Source of the DNA: an uncultured Paracoccaceae bacterium
Lineage (GTDB): Bacteria > Pseudomonadota > Alphaproteobacteria > Rhodobacterales > Rhodobacteraceae
Length of the DNA: 64,000 nt
Reading direction: 5' to 3'
Assembly: GCA_947492825.1 (NCBI GenBank)
Contig: CANLNT010000001.1
Location: forward strand, 2,768,463-2,832,462
The translations under genes and the position numbers were made by a program. The first letter of the stretch is position 1. Each line of letters begins with the position of its first letter. The notes under the pieces were generated by a model. The model was not told where the DNA came from and made no database searches. It worked only from the letters and a program-made list of their open reading frames with translations. This document shows, piece after piece, positions 9,071 through 17,508 of the stretch.

Positions 9071-9109
9071 ACGCAAAGGGCGCTCCGATCCGGGGCGCCC
9101 TTTTGCGTT
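9071..9109 (+). terminator. Intrinsic terminator after the glycine-rich membrane protein gene
   Basis: ACGCAAAGGGCGC at 9071-9083 pairs with GCGCCCTTTTGCGT at 9095-9108, giving a long stem whose 3' arm contains TTTT. The A/T-rich lower stem means it could act in both directions. Confidence 0.75.
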
Positions 9110-9182
9110 GGTGACCTTGCCTCACTCCGCCCCCTGCGCTACCCCCTTTGGCAAGCGCGACAGGGCAATGGCGGGTGCAAAG

Positions 9183-10025
9183 ATGACGGACGATCCCAAA
9201 ACACTGGTCAGCACCTCTTGGCTGGCCGAACACCTCAAGGATCCGGATCTGCGCATTCTGGATGCCAGCTGGTACATGGCCTCGGATGGCCGTGACCCAC
9301 AGGCCGAATACGCCGCCAGCCACATCCCCGGTGCGCGGTTCTTTGACATCTCCGAGATCAGCGACCACCGGTCCGAGATGCCGCATATGGCCCCGCCGGT
9401 TGAAAAATTCATGTCGCGGATGCGCGCCATGGGCGTGGGCGACGGACATCAGATCGTGGTCTATGACACAGCTGGCCTGTTCTCTGCCGCGCGCGTCTGG
9501 TGGCTGTTCCGCCTGATGGGCAAAACCGACATCGCAGTGCTGGACGGTGGCATGCCCAAATGGATTGCAGACGGCCACCCGGTCGAAGACCTGCCACCCG
9601 TGATCCGCGACCGTCACATGACCGTCAGCCGCCAAAACCAGTTGGTGCGCGATGTCACGCAAGTGGCCAGAGCCGCCAAGCTGGGCGATCACACGATCAT
9701 CGACGCCCGCTCACCCGAACGCTATGCCGGGGCCGCGCCAGAGCCGCGCGAAGGGCTGCGCGCGGGTCATATCCCCGGCTCTGCCAATGTCTTTTACAAG
9801 GATCTGCTGAACGCAGACGGCACCATGAAAGACGCGCCTGCCCTACAGGCCGCCTTCGCCAAGGCTGATCTGACCAAGCCGGTGATCACAACCTGCGGGT
9901 CCGGCATTACTGCTGCCATCCTCAGCCTGGCACTGGAACGGATCGGCAAGACGGATCACAGCCTTTACGACGGCTCTTGGGCCGAATGGGGCATGTACGA
10001 TGATCTGCCCATCGCAAACGGCTAA
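9183..10025 (+). CDS. sseA: 3-mercaptopyruvate sulfurtransferase
   Basis: A 280-residue protein with two rhodanese domains. The catalytic cysteine C238 sits in CGSGITA, the loop type of 3-mercaptopyruvate sulfurtransferases (CG[S/T]G[VI]T) rather than thiosulfate sulfurtransferases. The N-terminal domain has HIPGARFFD, and the C-terminal domain has the matching HIPGSANVFY. It transfers sulfur from 3-mercaptopyruvate to thiol acceptors in cysteine catabolism. The ATG at 9183 (MTDDPK) is preferred; ATGs at 9168 and upstream extend it by non-conserved residues. It is followed by an aminotransferase, which could make mercaptopyruvate-like 2-oxoacids. Confidence 0.92.
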   Translation: MTDDPKTLVSTSWLAEHLKDPDLRILDASWYMASDGRDPQAEYAASHIPGARFFDISEISDHRSEMPHMAPPVEKFMSRMRAMGVGDGHQIVVYDTAGLFSAARVWWLFRLMGKTDIAVLDGGMPKWIADGHPVEDLPPVIRDRHMTVSRQNQLVRDVTQVARAAKLGDHTIIDARSPERYAGAAPEPREGLRAGHIPGSANVFYKDLLNADGTMKDAPALQAAFAKADLTKPVITTCGSGITAAILSLALERIGKTDHSLYDGSWAEWGMYDDLPIANG

Positions 10026-10156
10026 GCTGACGGCGCAAGATGCCCAAAGTCTTGCAGGTTTTGTTGCACTGACGCTCTGGTTATGGCACTGGCGCTTTGT
10101 GCGTCGGACGCGCGCTGCGCTGACGCCTCTTGCCGCAGCCGATCAGGAACAAAACC

Positions 10157-11341
10157 ATGCTGTCTAACCTCAAGGCCCAACCCGCTGACAAAATCCTGGC
10201 CCTTATGGCCGCCTACCGCGAAGACCCGCGCGACACCAAGGTCGACCTTGGCGTCGGTGTCTACAAGGACGCGACCGGCAACACCCCCGTCATGCGCGCC
10301 GTGAAAGAGGCAGAGCGTCGGATTCTCGCTGATCAGACGTCCAAGGCCTACACCGGGCTCGCCGGTGACCCCGCATTTGGCACCGCAATGAAAAACCTCG
10401 TGCTGGGGGACGCCGTCGACCACGCCCGCGTGGCGGCCGTGGCAACCCCAGGCGGAACCGGCGCGATCCGCCAAGCGTTGGAGCTGATCAAAATGGCAGC
10501 CCCCGGCGCCACGGTCTGGCTATCCGACCCCACGTGGCCGAACCATCCGTCGATCATCAAATATCTGGGCATGAAATCCCAGACCTATCGCTATTTCGAC
10601 ACCGCCTCGCGCGGCGTTGACTATATCGGCATGCTGACCGATCTGGGCGCCATGTTGCCCGGCGATGTGGTGCTGCTGCACGGCTGCTGCCACAATCCAA
10701 CCGGTGCCAACCTGACGCTGGCGCAATGGGATGGCGTGATCAAACTGATCCGCGAAAAGTCCGCTATTCCCTTTGTCGACATTGCCTATCAGGGCTTTGG
10801 CGATGGGCTGGACGATGATGCCGCCGCCACGCGGCGCGTGGCCGGTGCCTTTGACAACGTGCTGATCGCCGCCTCCTGTTCCAAGAACTTCGGAATCTAC
10901 CGCGAACGTACCGGCATTCTGATGGCCGTGGCCAAGAACACAGACGAACAGGCGCTGACGCAACAAAACCTCGCCTTCCTGAACCGGCAGAACTACTCCT
11001 TTCCGCCCGATCACGGCGCGCGCGTTGTCACCACCATCCTGAACGATCCCGCCCTGCGCGCCGATTGGGAGGCCGAGCTGGAAGAGACCCGCAATGGGAT
11101 GCTGGACCTACGCAAGCAGTTGGCAGATGAATTGCGCCGCCTGTCCAATTCCGACCGGTTCGACTTTCTGGCCGATCACCGCGGCATGTTCAGCCAGCTT
11201 GGCACCACGCCAGAGCTGGTTGAAAAGCTGCGCGCAGACCACGGGATCTACATGGTCGGAGACAGCCGAATGAACATCGCCGGGCTGAATGCGCAGACCG
11301 TGCCGATCCTCGCCCGCGCAATTATCGACGCCGGGATCTAG
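10157..11341 (+). CDS. tyrB: Aromatic-amino-acid / aspartate aminotransferase, class I
   Basis: A 394-residue PLP aminotransferase of the aspartate/tyrosine subfamily. The PLP lysine is K243 in ASCSKNFGIYRERTG. Other cofactor residues are in CCHNPTGANLT (N180) and DIAYQGFGDGL (Y211). The ATG at 10157 follows AGGAAC; nine extra in-frame residues upstream are unlikely. It interconverts aromatic or acidic amino acids with their 2-oxoacids. A clear paralogue with the same layout, including K243, lies at 62230 in the catabolic block, so this copy is probably the housekeeping one. Confidence 0.92.
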   Translation: MLSNLKAQPADKILALMAAYREDPRDTKVDLGVGVYKDATGNTPVMRAVKEAERRILADQTSKAYTGLAGDPAFGTAMKNLVLGDAVDHARVAAVATPGGTGAIRQALELIKMAAPGATVWLSDPTWPNHPSIIKYLGMKSQTYRYFDTASRGVDYIGMLTDLGAMLPGDVVLLHGCCHNPTGANLTLAQWDGVIKLIREKSAIPFVDIAYQGFGDGLDDDAAATRRVAGAFDNVLIAASCSKNFGIYRERTGILMAVAKNTDEQALTQQNLAFLNRQNYSFPPDHGARVVTTILNDPALRADWEAELEETRNGMLDLRKQLADELRRLSNSDRFDFLADHRGMFSQLGTTPELVEKLRADHGIYMVGDSRMNIAGLNAQTVPILARAIIDAGI

Positions 11342-11389
11342 GGCGCCAGCGCTGAAAGTTTGGGTAGGCCGGGGTTCACCCCGGCGCCC
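11341..11389 (+). terminator. Nested hairpin after the aminotransferase gene, possible terminator
   Basis: GCCGGGG (11368-11374) pairs with CCCCGGC (11379-11385) around a TTCA loop, and an outer pair GGGCGCC (11341-11347) with GGCGCCC (11383-11389) competes with it. No T tract follows, so it could be a Rho-assisted or 3'-end-stabilising structure. Confidence 0.45.
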
Positions 11390-11424
11390 TGCCTTAACTA
11401 TCCCTAACCACTCTTAAGACATTC

Positions 11425-11465
11425 ATATGCATGGGTTGTGCATAGGATGCGCATACAATGTGCAT
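11425..11465 (+). promoter_or_regulatory. Four direct repeats of WTRYGCAT at exact 11-bp period upstream of mcl1
   Basis: ATATGCAT (11425), TTGTGCAT (11436), ATGCGCAT (11447) and ATGTGCAT (11458) begin exactly 11 bp apart, separated by 3-bp spacers. The 11-bp spacing places all copies on one face of the helix, as expected for a protein that binds cooperatively to half-sites. The array ends 100 bp before the mcl1 ATG. The same motif and period recur in inverse orientation at 36208-36251. The binding protein is unknown. Confidence 0.7.
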
Positions 11466-11481
11466 CCCCCGGAATGCTGCG

Positions 11482-11514
11482 TGCGCAAAATGATGCTTGC
11501 GCAGCATTGCGCAA
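11482..11514 (+). promoter_or_regulatory. Cluster of three TTGCGCA palindromic sites before mcl1
   Basis: TGCGCAA at 11482, TTGCGCA at 11497 and TTGCGCAA at 11507 are seen. The first two form an inverted repeat with an 8-bp gap, and the last two are direct repeats 10 bp apart. The cluster ends 52 bp upstream of the mcl1 start. Regulators of the short-chain fatty acyl-CoA regulator (ScfR) family, such as RamB and PccR, control ethylmalonyl-CoA and propionyl-CoA genes from paired TTTGCAAA-like palindromes. Assigning these sites to such a regulator is inference. Confidence 0.55.
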
Positions 11515-11565
11515 TATTCTAACTCCAATGGCAACAGATACGAAATAATCAAACAAGGCCGCATC

Positions 11566-12522
11566 ATGTCATTTCGCCTGCAACCCGCAGCCCCAGCCCG
11601 CCCGAACCGCTGCCAATTGTTTGGCCCCGGCTCGCGCACCGCGCTGTTTGAAAAGATGGCGGGGTCCAGTGCGGATGTGATTAACCTCGACCTCGAAGAT
11701 TCCGTCGCACCCTCTGACAAGGATACCGCCCGCGCGAATGTCATTCAGGCAACCCATGATATTGACTGGAATACCAAACACTTAAGCGTGCGGATCAACG
11801 GGCTCGATACGCCGTTCTGGTACCGCGATGTGGTGGACCTTCTGGAACAGGCCAGTGATCGGCTCGACCAGATCATGATCCCAAAGGTCGGGTGTGCTGC
11901 TGACATCTATGCCGTTGATGCGCTTGTTACCGCGATTGAAGCCGCCAAGGGTCGCCGCAAACCTGTGGCATTTGAGGTGATCATCGAAAGCGCTGCAGGC
12001 ATTTCCCATGTGGAAGAGATCGCCGCCGCCTCCCCCCGCTTGCAAGCGATGTCCCTTGGTGCCGCTGACTTTGCCGCCAGCATGGGCATGCAGACTACCG
12101 GCATCGGTGGGACGCAGGAAAATTACTATATGTTGCAAGGGGATACGCGCCACTACAGCGACCCTTGGCATTGGGCGCAAACTGCCATTGTTGCCGCTTG
12201 CCGCACCCACGGCGTGCTGCCGGTTGATGGCCCGTTCGGAGACTTTTCCGATGATGAAGGCTACCTCGCCCAATCTCGCCGCAGTGCAACATTGGGCATG
12301 GTCGGCAAATGGGCGATCCATCCCAAGCAAATTGCACTGGCAAATCAGGTCTTTACCCCGTCAGACGCGGCCGTGACAGAGGCGCGCGAAATCCTTGCTG
12401 CAATGGAAGAGGCCAAGAAAAACGGCGAAGGGGCGACAGTCTACAAAGGTCGCCTCGTCGATATCGCCTCGATCAAGCAAGCTGAAGTGATCGTTAAACA
12501 ATATGAAATGATTGTCGGCTAA
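11566..12522 (+). CDS. mcl1: L-malyl-CoA / beta-methylmalyl-CoA lyase
   Basis: A 318-residue CitE-family lyase. Family blocks are [31 protein letters not shown] (start), a metal-binding glutamate in [11 protein letters not shown], and [14 protein letters not shown]. In Rhodobacter the homologue cleaves (2R,3S)-beta-methylmalyl-CoA to glyoxylate and propionyl-CoA, and L-malyl-CoA to glyoxylate and acetyl-CoA, in the ethylmalonyl-CoA pathway for acetate and C3 assimilation. The ATG at 11566 follows AAGG at suitable distance; longer in-frame starts overlap the operator-like region and are unlikely. Two repeat clusters upstream suggest tight transcriptional control. Confidence 0.92.
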   Translation: MSFRLQPAAPARPNRCQLFGPGSRTALFEKMAGSSADVINLDLEDSVAPSDKDTARANVIQATHDIDWNTKHLSVRINGLDTPFWYRDVVDLLEQASDRLDQIMIPKVGCAADIYAVDALVTAIEAAKGRRKPVAFEVIIESAAGISHVEEIAAASPRLQAMSLGAADFAASMGMQTTGIGGTQENYYMLQGDTRHYSDPWHWAQTAIVAACRTHGVLPVDGPFGDFSDDEGYLAQSRRSATLGMVGKWAIHPKQIALANQVFTPSDAAVTEAREILAAMEEAKKNGEGATVYKGRLVDIASIKQAEVIVKQYEMIVG

Positions 12523-12593
12523 ACTCCCTCCGACATTGCAAATTGTCCCTGCGGCCCATTATATCGGGCAAAGATCGCAGCAGGGGCCGTTTG

Positions 12594-13556
12594 ATGACGC
12601 AATATCTCGATTTCGAAAAACCTTTGGCCGAAATTGAAGGCAAGGCAGAAGAATTGCGCGCGTTAGCCCGCGAGAATGATGAGATGGACGTCGAAAAAGA
12701 GGCCGCAGCCCTTGATCGCAAGGCCGAGGACCTGCTGAAATCTCTTTATGAGGGGTTAACACCCTGGCGGAAATGTCAGGTCGCGCGGCATCCGAACCGC
12801 CCGCATTGCCAAGACTATATTAACGCTTTGTTTACCGAATATACGCCGCTTGCCGGGGATCGTAACTTTGCCGATGACCATGCCGTCATGGGTGGTTTCG
12901 CCCGCTTGAACGGGCAACCGGTGATGGTGATTGGCCATGAAAAGGGTAACGACACCAAGTCCCGGATCGAACGCAATTTCGGCATGGCCCGGCCCGAAGG
13001 TTACCGCAAAGCAATTCGCCTGATGGGCCTCGCCGATCGTTTTGGCCTACCAGTGATCACTCTGGTCGACACACCCGGCGCCTACCCCGGCAAAGGTGCA
13101 GAAGAACGCGGTCAGTCAGAGGCCATCGCCCGCTCAACCGAAAAATGCCTGGAACTGGGCGTGCCGCTGATTTCTGTGGTGATCGGCGAAGGTGGCTCTG
13201 GTGGCGCTGTGGCCTTTGCCACGGCCAATCGCGTCGCGATGTTGGACCATTCGATCTATTCGGTCATCAGCCCCGAAGGCTGCGCCTCAATCCTTTGGAA
13301 AGACGCCGAAAAAATGCGCGAGGCGGCAGAGGCGCTGCGCCTGACTGCCAAGGATCTGAACGAATTGGGGGTTTGCGACCGGATTATTCCAGAACCCATG
13401 GGCGGCGCGCACCGCGATCGTGACACCGCGATCAAGAACGTCGGGGCCGCGATCGAGGCGATGCTGTCGGAACTGTCATCAAAAAGTGCCGAAGAGGTCC
13501 GCGCTGACCGTCGCAAAAAATATATGGCGCTGGGGTCCACCGGCCTCGCGGCTTAG
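12594..13556 (+). CDS. accA: Acetyl-CoA carboxylase carboxyltransferase subunit alpha
   Basis: A 320-residue AccA, full length. It forms the carboxyltransferase with AccD and transfers CO2 from biotin to acetyl-CoA, the first step of fatty acid synthesis. Conserved blocks include [16 protein letters not shown], the coiled N-terminal region, [20 protein letters not shown], the oxyanion region [17 protein letters not shown], and [15 protein letters not shown]. The ATG at 12594 begins [10 protein letters not shown], as in relatives. It lies 71 bp after mcl1 on the same strand and ends immediately against a convergent gene. Confidence 0.97.
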   Translation: MTQYLDFEKPLAEIEGKAEELRALARENDEMDVEKEAAALDRKAEDLLKSLYEGLTPWRKCQVARHPNRPHCQDYINALFTEYTPLAGDRNFADDHAVMGGFARLNGQPVMVIGHEKGNDTKSRIERNFGMARPEGYRKAIRLMGLADRFGLPVITLVDTPGAYPGKGAEERGQSEAIARSTEKCLELGVPLISVVIGEGGSGGAVAFATANRVAMLDHSIYSVISPEGCASILWKDAEKMREAAEALRLTAKDLNELGVCDRIIPEPMGGAHRDRDTAIKNVGAAIEAMLSELSSKSAEEVRADRRKKYMALGSTGLAA

Positions 13557-14162
13557 TCACCACATGGTTTTGGCCGCGCGGTCCGGCCATTCCGTGTCAT
13601 AGGCGGCACCATCAAATCCGGCCTCAATTTCGGCCAGCATGTCGCCAACGGTTGGCAGGCCTTCGCTTTGATCGCCATCTGTCCACAACCCCGAACGCAT
13701 CACCGCCCGCGCGCACTGGCTGTAAACCTCTGCGATATGGATCACGATCACGGAACGCGGCGCGCGGCCTTTGTCGCTGAAACGCGCGATCAGATCGGGT
13801 GCAACAGACACCTCTGCCCGGCCATTGATGCGCATCACATTGCGCGATCCCGGCACCATGAACATCGCACTGATCCGCCCGTCTTCGACGATGTTACGCA
13901 ATGTATCCATACGGTTATTGCCACGCCAATCGGGCATCAGCAGCGTTTTGGGGTCCATCTCCGTCACAACTGGCCCATCGTCGCCACGCGGGCTGCCGTC
14001 CGTGCCGCCGGGCCCAATGGTCGACAAGACGCAGAACCGGCTGCGCATGATCCATGCGCGATAGGCAGGCGTCAGATGGTCTGTCACCTTAATGATCGAG
14101 GCCTTGCCCGGTGTGCCGTAAAGCGCCTCAAGTGCTTCGATATCGGTGATTTTCCCGGTCAT
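13557..14162 (-). CDS. Pyridoxamine 5'-phosphate oxidase-like FMN-binding protein (MSMEG_1061 type)
   Basis: A 201-residue split-barrel protein of the PPOX class. Family blocks are FCVLSTIGPGGTDGSPRGDD, LLMPDWRGNNRMDTLRNIV and GRISAMFMVPG, which usually bind FMN or F420. The substrate is unknown; relatives are annotated only by fold. It is the last gene of a minus-strand set ftsE-ftsX-plsC-PPOX, and its ATG overlaps the plsC stop as ATGA. Its own stop abuts that of accA. Confidence 0.82.
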   Translation of the reverse strand: MTGKITDIEALEALYGTPGKASIIKVTDHLTPAYRAWIMRSRFCVLSTIGPGGTDGSPRGDDGPVVTEMDPKTLLMPDWRGNNRMDTLRNIVEDGRISAMFMVPGSRNVMRINGRAEVSVAPDLIARFSDKGRAPRSVIVIHIAEVYSQCARAVMRSGLWTDGDQSEGLPTVGDMLAEIEAGFDGAAYDTEWPDRAAKTMW

Positions 14163-14887
14163 ACCTGAAACCCTGCTTCGGCGTTCAGACGGTTTGAATG
14201 GCCTTCGATGTCGTTCTCCAGCCGATTCATGAAGTCCGCACTCTCTAGTCCCGGTTCAATTGGTGTCAGGAATTCGACAACCGCATTGCCCGGCTTGCGA
14301 TAGACCCCCCGCTTGGGCCAGAACACACCGATGTTTGTCGCAACTGGCACGCAGGGCTGATCCAATTGCCCATAAAGGGCCGCTGTGCCGACCTTGTAGG
14401 GGGCTTTGACACCGGGCCCGACACGGGTGCCTTGCGGATAGATAATCAACTGGCCGCCCCGCACCTTGCCTGCGCTGACGTCTGATAGCATGCGTTTGAT
14501 CGCCGCCCCGCGCTTGCCACGGTCCACCGGCACACAACCGATGCGCAGCCCGAACCAACCCAGAATGGGTGCATATTTCAATATGCTCTTCATAATGAAT
14601 TTGCCGCGTGGCACGGACCCGTAAATCACAATCACGTCCAGAAAGGACTGGTGCTTGGCAGCGATCATCACTTCGCCCTCAGGCGGGACGCCGCGCACCT
14701 CGGTTTTCAGCCCAATCATCCAGGACGCAAGCCAACGCACGGTGCGGCAATATTGCTGACAAGCGGCCACCGCCCCATCAGCCGAGATGATGGCCCAAGG
14801 CAGATAAAGCACCCCGTAAACCAGCATCATCACATACATCATCGCGTTAAAGGCAAGGGAACGCAGCCATTGGATCGCATACATCAT
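14159..14887 (-). CDS. plsC: 1-acyl-sn-glycerol-3-phosphate acyltransferase
   Basis: A 242-residue PlsC/AGPAT. The catalytic HX4D motif is H79-Q-S-F-L-D84. The second block is YPQGTR, with Gln in place of the more common Glu of EGTR. An N-terminal hydrophobic region (10-35) anchors it in the membrane. It acylates lysophosphatidic acid to phosphatidic acid. The start at 14887 is set by the ATGA overlap with ftsX; a second ATG immediately follows. The partner enzyme PlsY is encoded at 38.9 kb. Confidence 0.92.
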   Translation of the reverse strand: MMYAIQWLRSLAFNAMMYVMMLVYGVLYLPWAIISADGAVAACQQYCRTVRWLASWMIGLKTEVRGVPPEGEVMIAAKHQSFLDVIVIYGSVPRGKFIMKSILKYAPILGWFGLRIGCVPVDRGKRGAAIKRMLSDVSAGKVRGGQLIIYPQGTRVGPGVKAPYKVGTAALYGQLDQPCVPVATNIGVFWPKRGVYRKPGNAVVEFLTPIEPGLESADFMNRLENDIEGHSNRLNAEAGFQV

Positions 14888-15789
14888 GATTGCTCTTTCA
14901 ATGTGCGCAGCGCTGCGGCGCGGGTTGCAAAAAAGGCGACAATTGCTGCAAGTGGCGGCAGGCAAAGCGGCCAGAACCAGCCAAAGCCGCGAAAACCGAC
15001 GTCGGTCAGGAACCCGCCCACGTCATCGGCGTCCGGTAGAATGGCAACAGCGACCATGCCGACGATCGTGCCTGCCAATGCACCCAAAAATGCCCGGCTG
15101 GTGAAGCGCCTCACAAATGCCCGCGCGATGTAAGAATCCTCGGCACCGACCAGCCGCATGACCCTGATCACCTGCGCGTTTGCAGCAAGTGCGGATTGCG
15201 CGGCCAGTGTGATCATCGCAGCCGTTGCGGCACCGATCAGCAAGATGGCAAACCAGCCCAACGACCGGAGGCGACCTGCGGCGGCGACCAGCGGTTCGCG
15301 CCAGCGGGTATGATCGTCCAATACGGCGCCGGGCACCTCTGCTTGCAACCGCGCCCGCAGGCCCGTTGCATCGTATCCACGTCCTTCTTCAATAATCTCA
15401 ACAAGTTGTGGGATCGGTAGCGCCTCTATCGGCAGATCAGGTCCGAACCAAGGCTCCAACAGATTGCGCTGTTCTTCCGCTGTCAGGGCGCGCGCGGCGG
15501 CAACACCCGGCGTCGTCTCCAAAAGGGCGATGGCTGCCCGAACCTGCGCTGCAGCCTGGTCCGCTGGGGCCGAAATTCGTAGGGTCGAGGTCCGCGCAAG
15601 TTCTTCTGACCAGCGATCTGCCAGCCGCCCCGTCGCCATTGACAGCGCCAGCGCAAAAACAGCCAGAAAGGCCATGGCGGCTGCTGTGAACAAGGTCAGT
15701 CGCGCGGTAAAGCCAGACGGCGGCACGGCCCGATCTGCTTTTGGGTCACCCATGACAATGTCCAAAACGCGGCGCGGATGCAGCTTCAT
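14884..15789 (-). CDS. ftsX: Cell division protein FtsX
   Basis: A 301-residue FtsX. It has a cytoplasmic N-terminus, a first membrane helix (about 29-50), an extracytoplasmic domain (about 51-165), and three further helices. With the ATPase FtsE it forms a type VII ABC mechanotransmission complex that regulates periplasmic amidase activity during division. The conserved family region near the C-terminal helices reads RVMRLVGAEDSYIARAFVRRF. ATGA overlaps couple it to ftsE upstream and plsC downstream. Confidence 0.9.
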   Translation of the reverse strand: MKLHPRRVLDIVMGDPKADRAVPPSGFTARLTLFTAAAMAFLAVFALALSMATGRLADRWSEELARTSTLRISAPADQAAAQVRAAIALLETTPGVAAARALTAEEQRNLLEPWFGPDLPIEALPIPQLVEIIEEGRGYDATGLRARLQAEVPGAVLDDHTRWREPLVAAAGRLRSLGWFAILLIGAATAAMITLAAQSALAANAQVIRVMRLVGAEDSYIARAFVRRFTSRAFLGALAGTIVGMVAVAILPDADDVGGFLTDVGFRGFGWFWPLCLPPLAAIVAFFATRAAALRTLKEQS

Positions 15790-16460
15790 AGCTCTGCTCC
15801 CGCCAACTGCAGCTTCCCGTCCCGCAGGCGCAGGACCCGCGCGCTTACTTGATTTTTAGCCGTGCGGATCAGGTTCAGATCATGGGTCGCAATCAAAACG
15901 GTCTTGCCCATCTTGTTGAGTTCGATCAGCAGCGTCAGCAGGCGCTGCGACATTTCCCAGTCGACATTGCCCGTGGGTTCATCGGCGATAATCACATCAG
16001 GTGACATGATGACCGCACGGGCCAATGCAGCGCGCTGGCGTTCGCCACCCGACAATTGCGGCGGAGTCTGATTGGCCTGCGCACGCAGCCCGACCCAAGT
16101 CATCAAATCTTCAAGATTGCCGTCTGCCTCGTTTTCGCGCCCTGCGACCTTGAGTGGGAGGGCGATGTTTTCCGAGACGGGCAAGTGGTCCAGAAATTGG
16201 CAATCCTGATGCACCACCCCGATCCGCCGCCGGATCATTGCAACCCCATCGCGTTGCAAGGCGGCGGCGTCGTCCCCAAACAGGCGTACTTGGCCTGCGG
16301 TTGCCAGCAATTCGCCGTAACACAGTTTCAGCAAGGTAGTTTTACCGGCACCTGACGGGCCGGTCAGAAAATGAAACGATCCAGCCGCCAACGACAGGTT
16401 CAGCTGCGCAAAAAGCTCTGCCCCGCCATAGCTATAGGCCACTCCGTCAAGCTCGATCAC
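15786..16460 (-). CDS. ftsE: Cell division ATP-binding protein FtsE
   Basis: A 224-residue ABC ATPase with Walker A (TGPSGAGKTTLLK), signature LSGGERQR, Walker B (VIIADEPTGNVD) and the switch histidine in ATHDLNL. I place the start at the GTG at 16460: it gives normal FtsE length, begins VIELDGVAYSYGG, and is preceded by GGGGAAA. The frame stays open far upstream, but those residues are unlike FtsE and run into the divergent gene. It is first in the ftsE-ftsX-plsC-PPOX operon. Confidence 0.92.
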   Translation of the reverse strand: MIELDGVAYSYGGAELFAQLNLSLAAGSFHFLTGPSGAGKTTLLKLCYGELLATAGQVRLFGDDAAALQRDGVAMIRRRIGVVHQDCQFLDHLPVSENIALPLKVAGRENEADGNLEDLMTWVGLRAQANQTPPQLSGGERQRAALARAVIMSPDVIIADEPTGNVDWEMSQRLLTLLIELNKMGKTVLIATHDLNLIRTAKNQVSARVLRLRDGKLQLAGAEL

Positions 16461-16629
16461 ACTGATTTCCCCGCCATTGCCCGCCCGTTTTGCCCAAATC
16501 TGCAACAGGTTACAATCATAACGCAGGCCCGGAGTGTGCAAATCCTTTGCGTTCGGGGCGGACATTGTTAACAAATGGAAAACAATGCCGAGCGAAAGAG
16601 GCGGTTGGCAGGCCGCGAGGACAGGTGAG

Positions 16630-17508
16630 ATGCGACTGATTTGCCCCAATTGTGGTGCACAGTACGAGGTTTCGGATGATGTCATTCCGGCCCAGGGTCG
16701 GGATGTGCAGTGTTCCAATTGTGGCCACACGTGGTTTGAGAGCCCCGGCGCGTCAGTTGCGGCCGAAGAAGAGTTGATCGCAGCGGAAGACGCCGACGAA
16801 ACCAACGCAGCCCCCCCTGCACCGGAACCTGATCAAGAGTCCGGGGTCTCGGCAGAACAAGAGCCTGAGCCTGAGCAGGATCCGAAACCCAACAACGCCA
16901 CGGAAGAGGACGATCTGTCGCCCGCCCCGCAGCACGCCCCCGTTAAGCGCCAGCCGCTGGACGATTCCATCGCCGCGATCCTGCAGGAAGAAGCCGCCCG
17001 CGAAGAGGCGAGCCGTGCCGCAGAGGCGCAAAGCGGTCTGGAAAGTCAGGGCGATCTAGGCATCGACGAGATGCCCACCATGACAGAGGCAAAGAAGGCG
17101 GAATCCGCTGAAAGGATCGCGCGCCTGAAAGGCGAAGAGCCGGAAACCGATGTCTCTGCCGCTGTGGCTGCGACTGTAGCCGGGTCGCGCCGGGAATTGC
17201 TGCCGGATATCGACGACATCAATGCCACGCTACGGTCAGATTCAGAACGTGACGCGCCCCCGCCTCTGCCTGAAGAGGAAGAGGCGCAGGAACGCCGCGG
17301 CTTCAGGTTCGGATTTTTCAGCGTGCTGATCCTGATCGGGATTTTGGTGGCGATCTACGCTTTTGCCGATCAGATCAGCGCCGCGGTTCCGGCACTTGAG
17401 AGCGCGCTAAATGCCTATGTCGCGATGGTCGACAGACTTCGAATTTGGTTTGACGTGCAGATGCAGACGTTACTGACCATGCTCGAAGGCACAGAGCCAG
17501 AGGCCTAG
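16630..17508 (+). CDS. Zinc-ribbon (MJ0042-type) membrane protein
   Basis: A 292-residue protein that starts with a four-cysteine zinc ribbon (C5-P-N-C8 and C28-S-N-C31). A long acidic, proline- and glutamate-rich, probably disordered region (about 40-230) follows, then one transmembrane helix (FFSVLILIGILVAIYAFA), leaving a short C-terminal segment outside the cytoplasm. The ATG at 16630 follows AGGTGAG. Such proteins are common beside ftsEX in Rhodobacterales but have no established role. It is divergent from ftsE and overlaps the next convergent gene by 4 bp. Confidence 0.85.
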   Translation: MRLICPNCGAQYEVSDDVIPAQGRDVQCSNCGHTWFESPGASVAAEEELIAAEDADETNAAPPAPEPDQESGVSAEQEPEPEQDPKPNNATEEDDLSPAPQHAPVKRQPLDDSIAAILQEEAAREEASRAAEAQSGLESQGDLGIDEMPTMTEAKKAESAERIARLKGEEPETDVSAAVAATVAGSRRELLPDIDDINATLRSDSERDAPPPLPEEEEAQERRGFRFGFFSVLILIGILVAIYAFADQISAAVPALESALNAYVAMVDRLRIWFDVQMQTLLTMLEGTEPEA

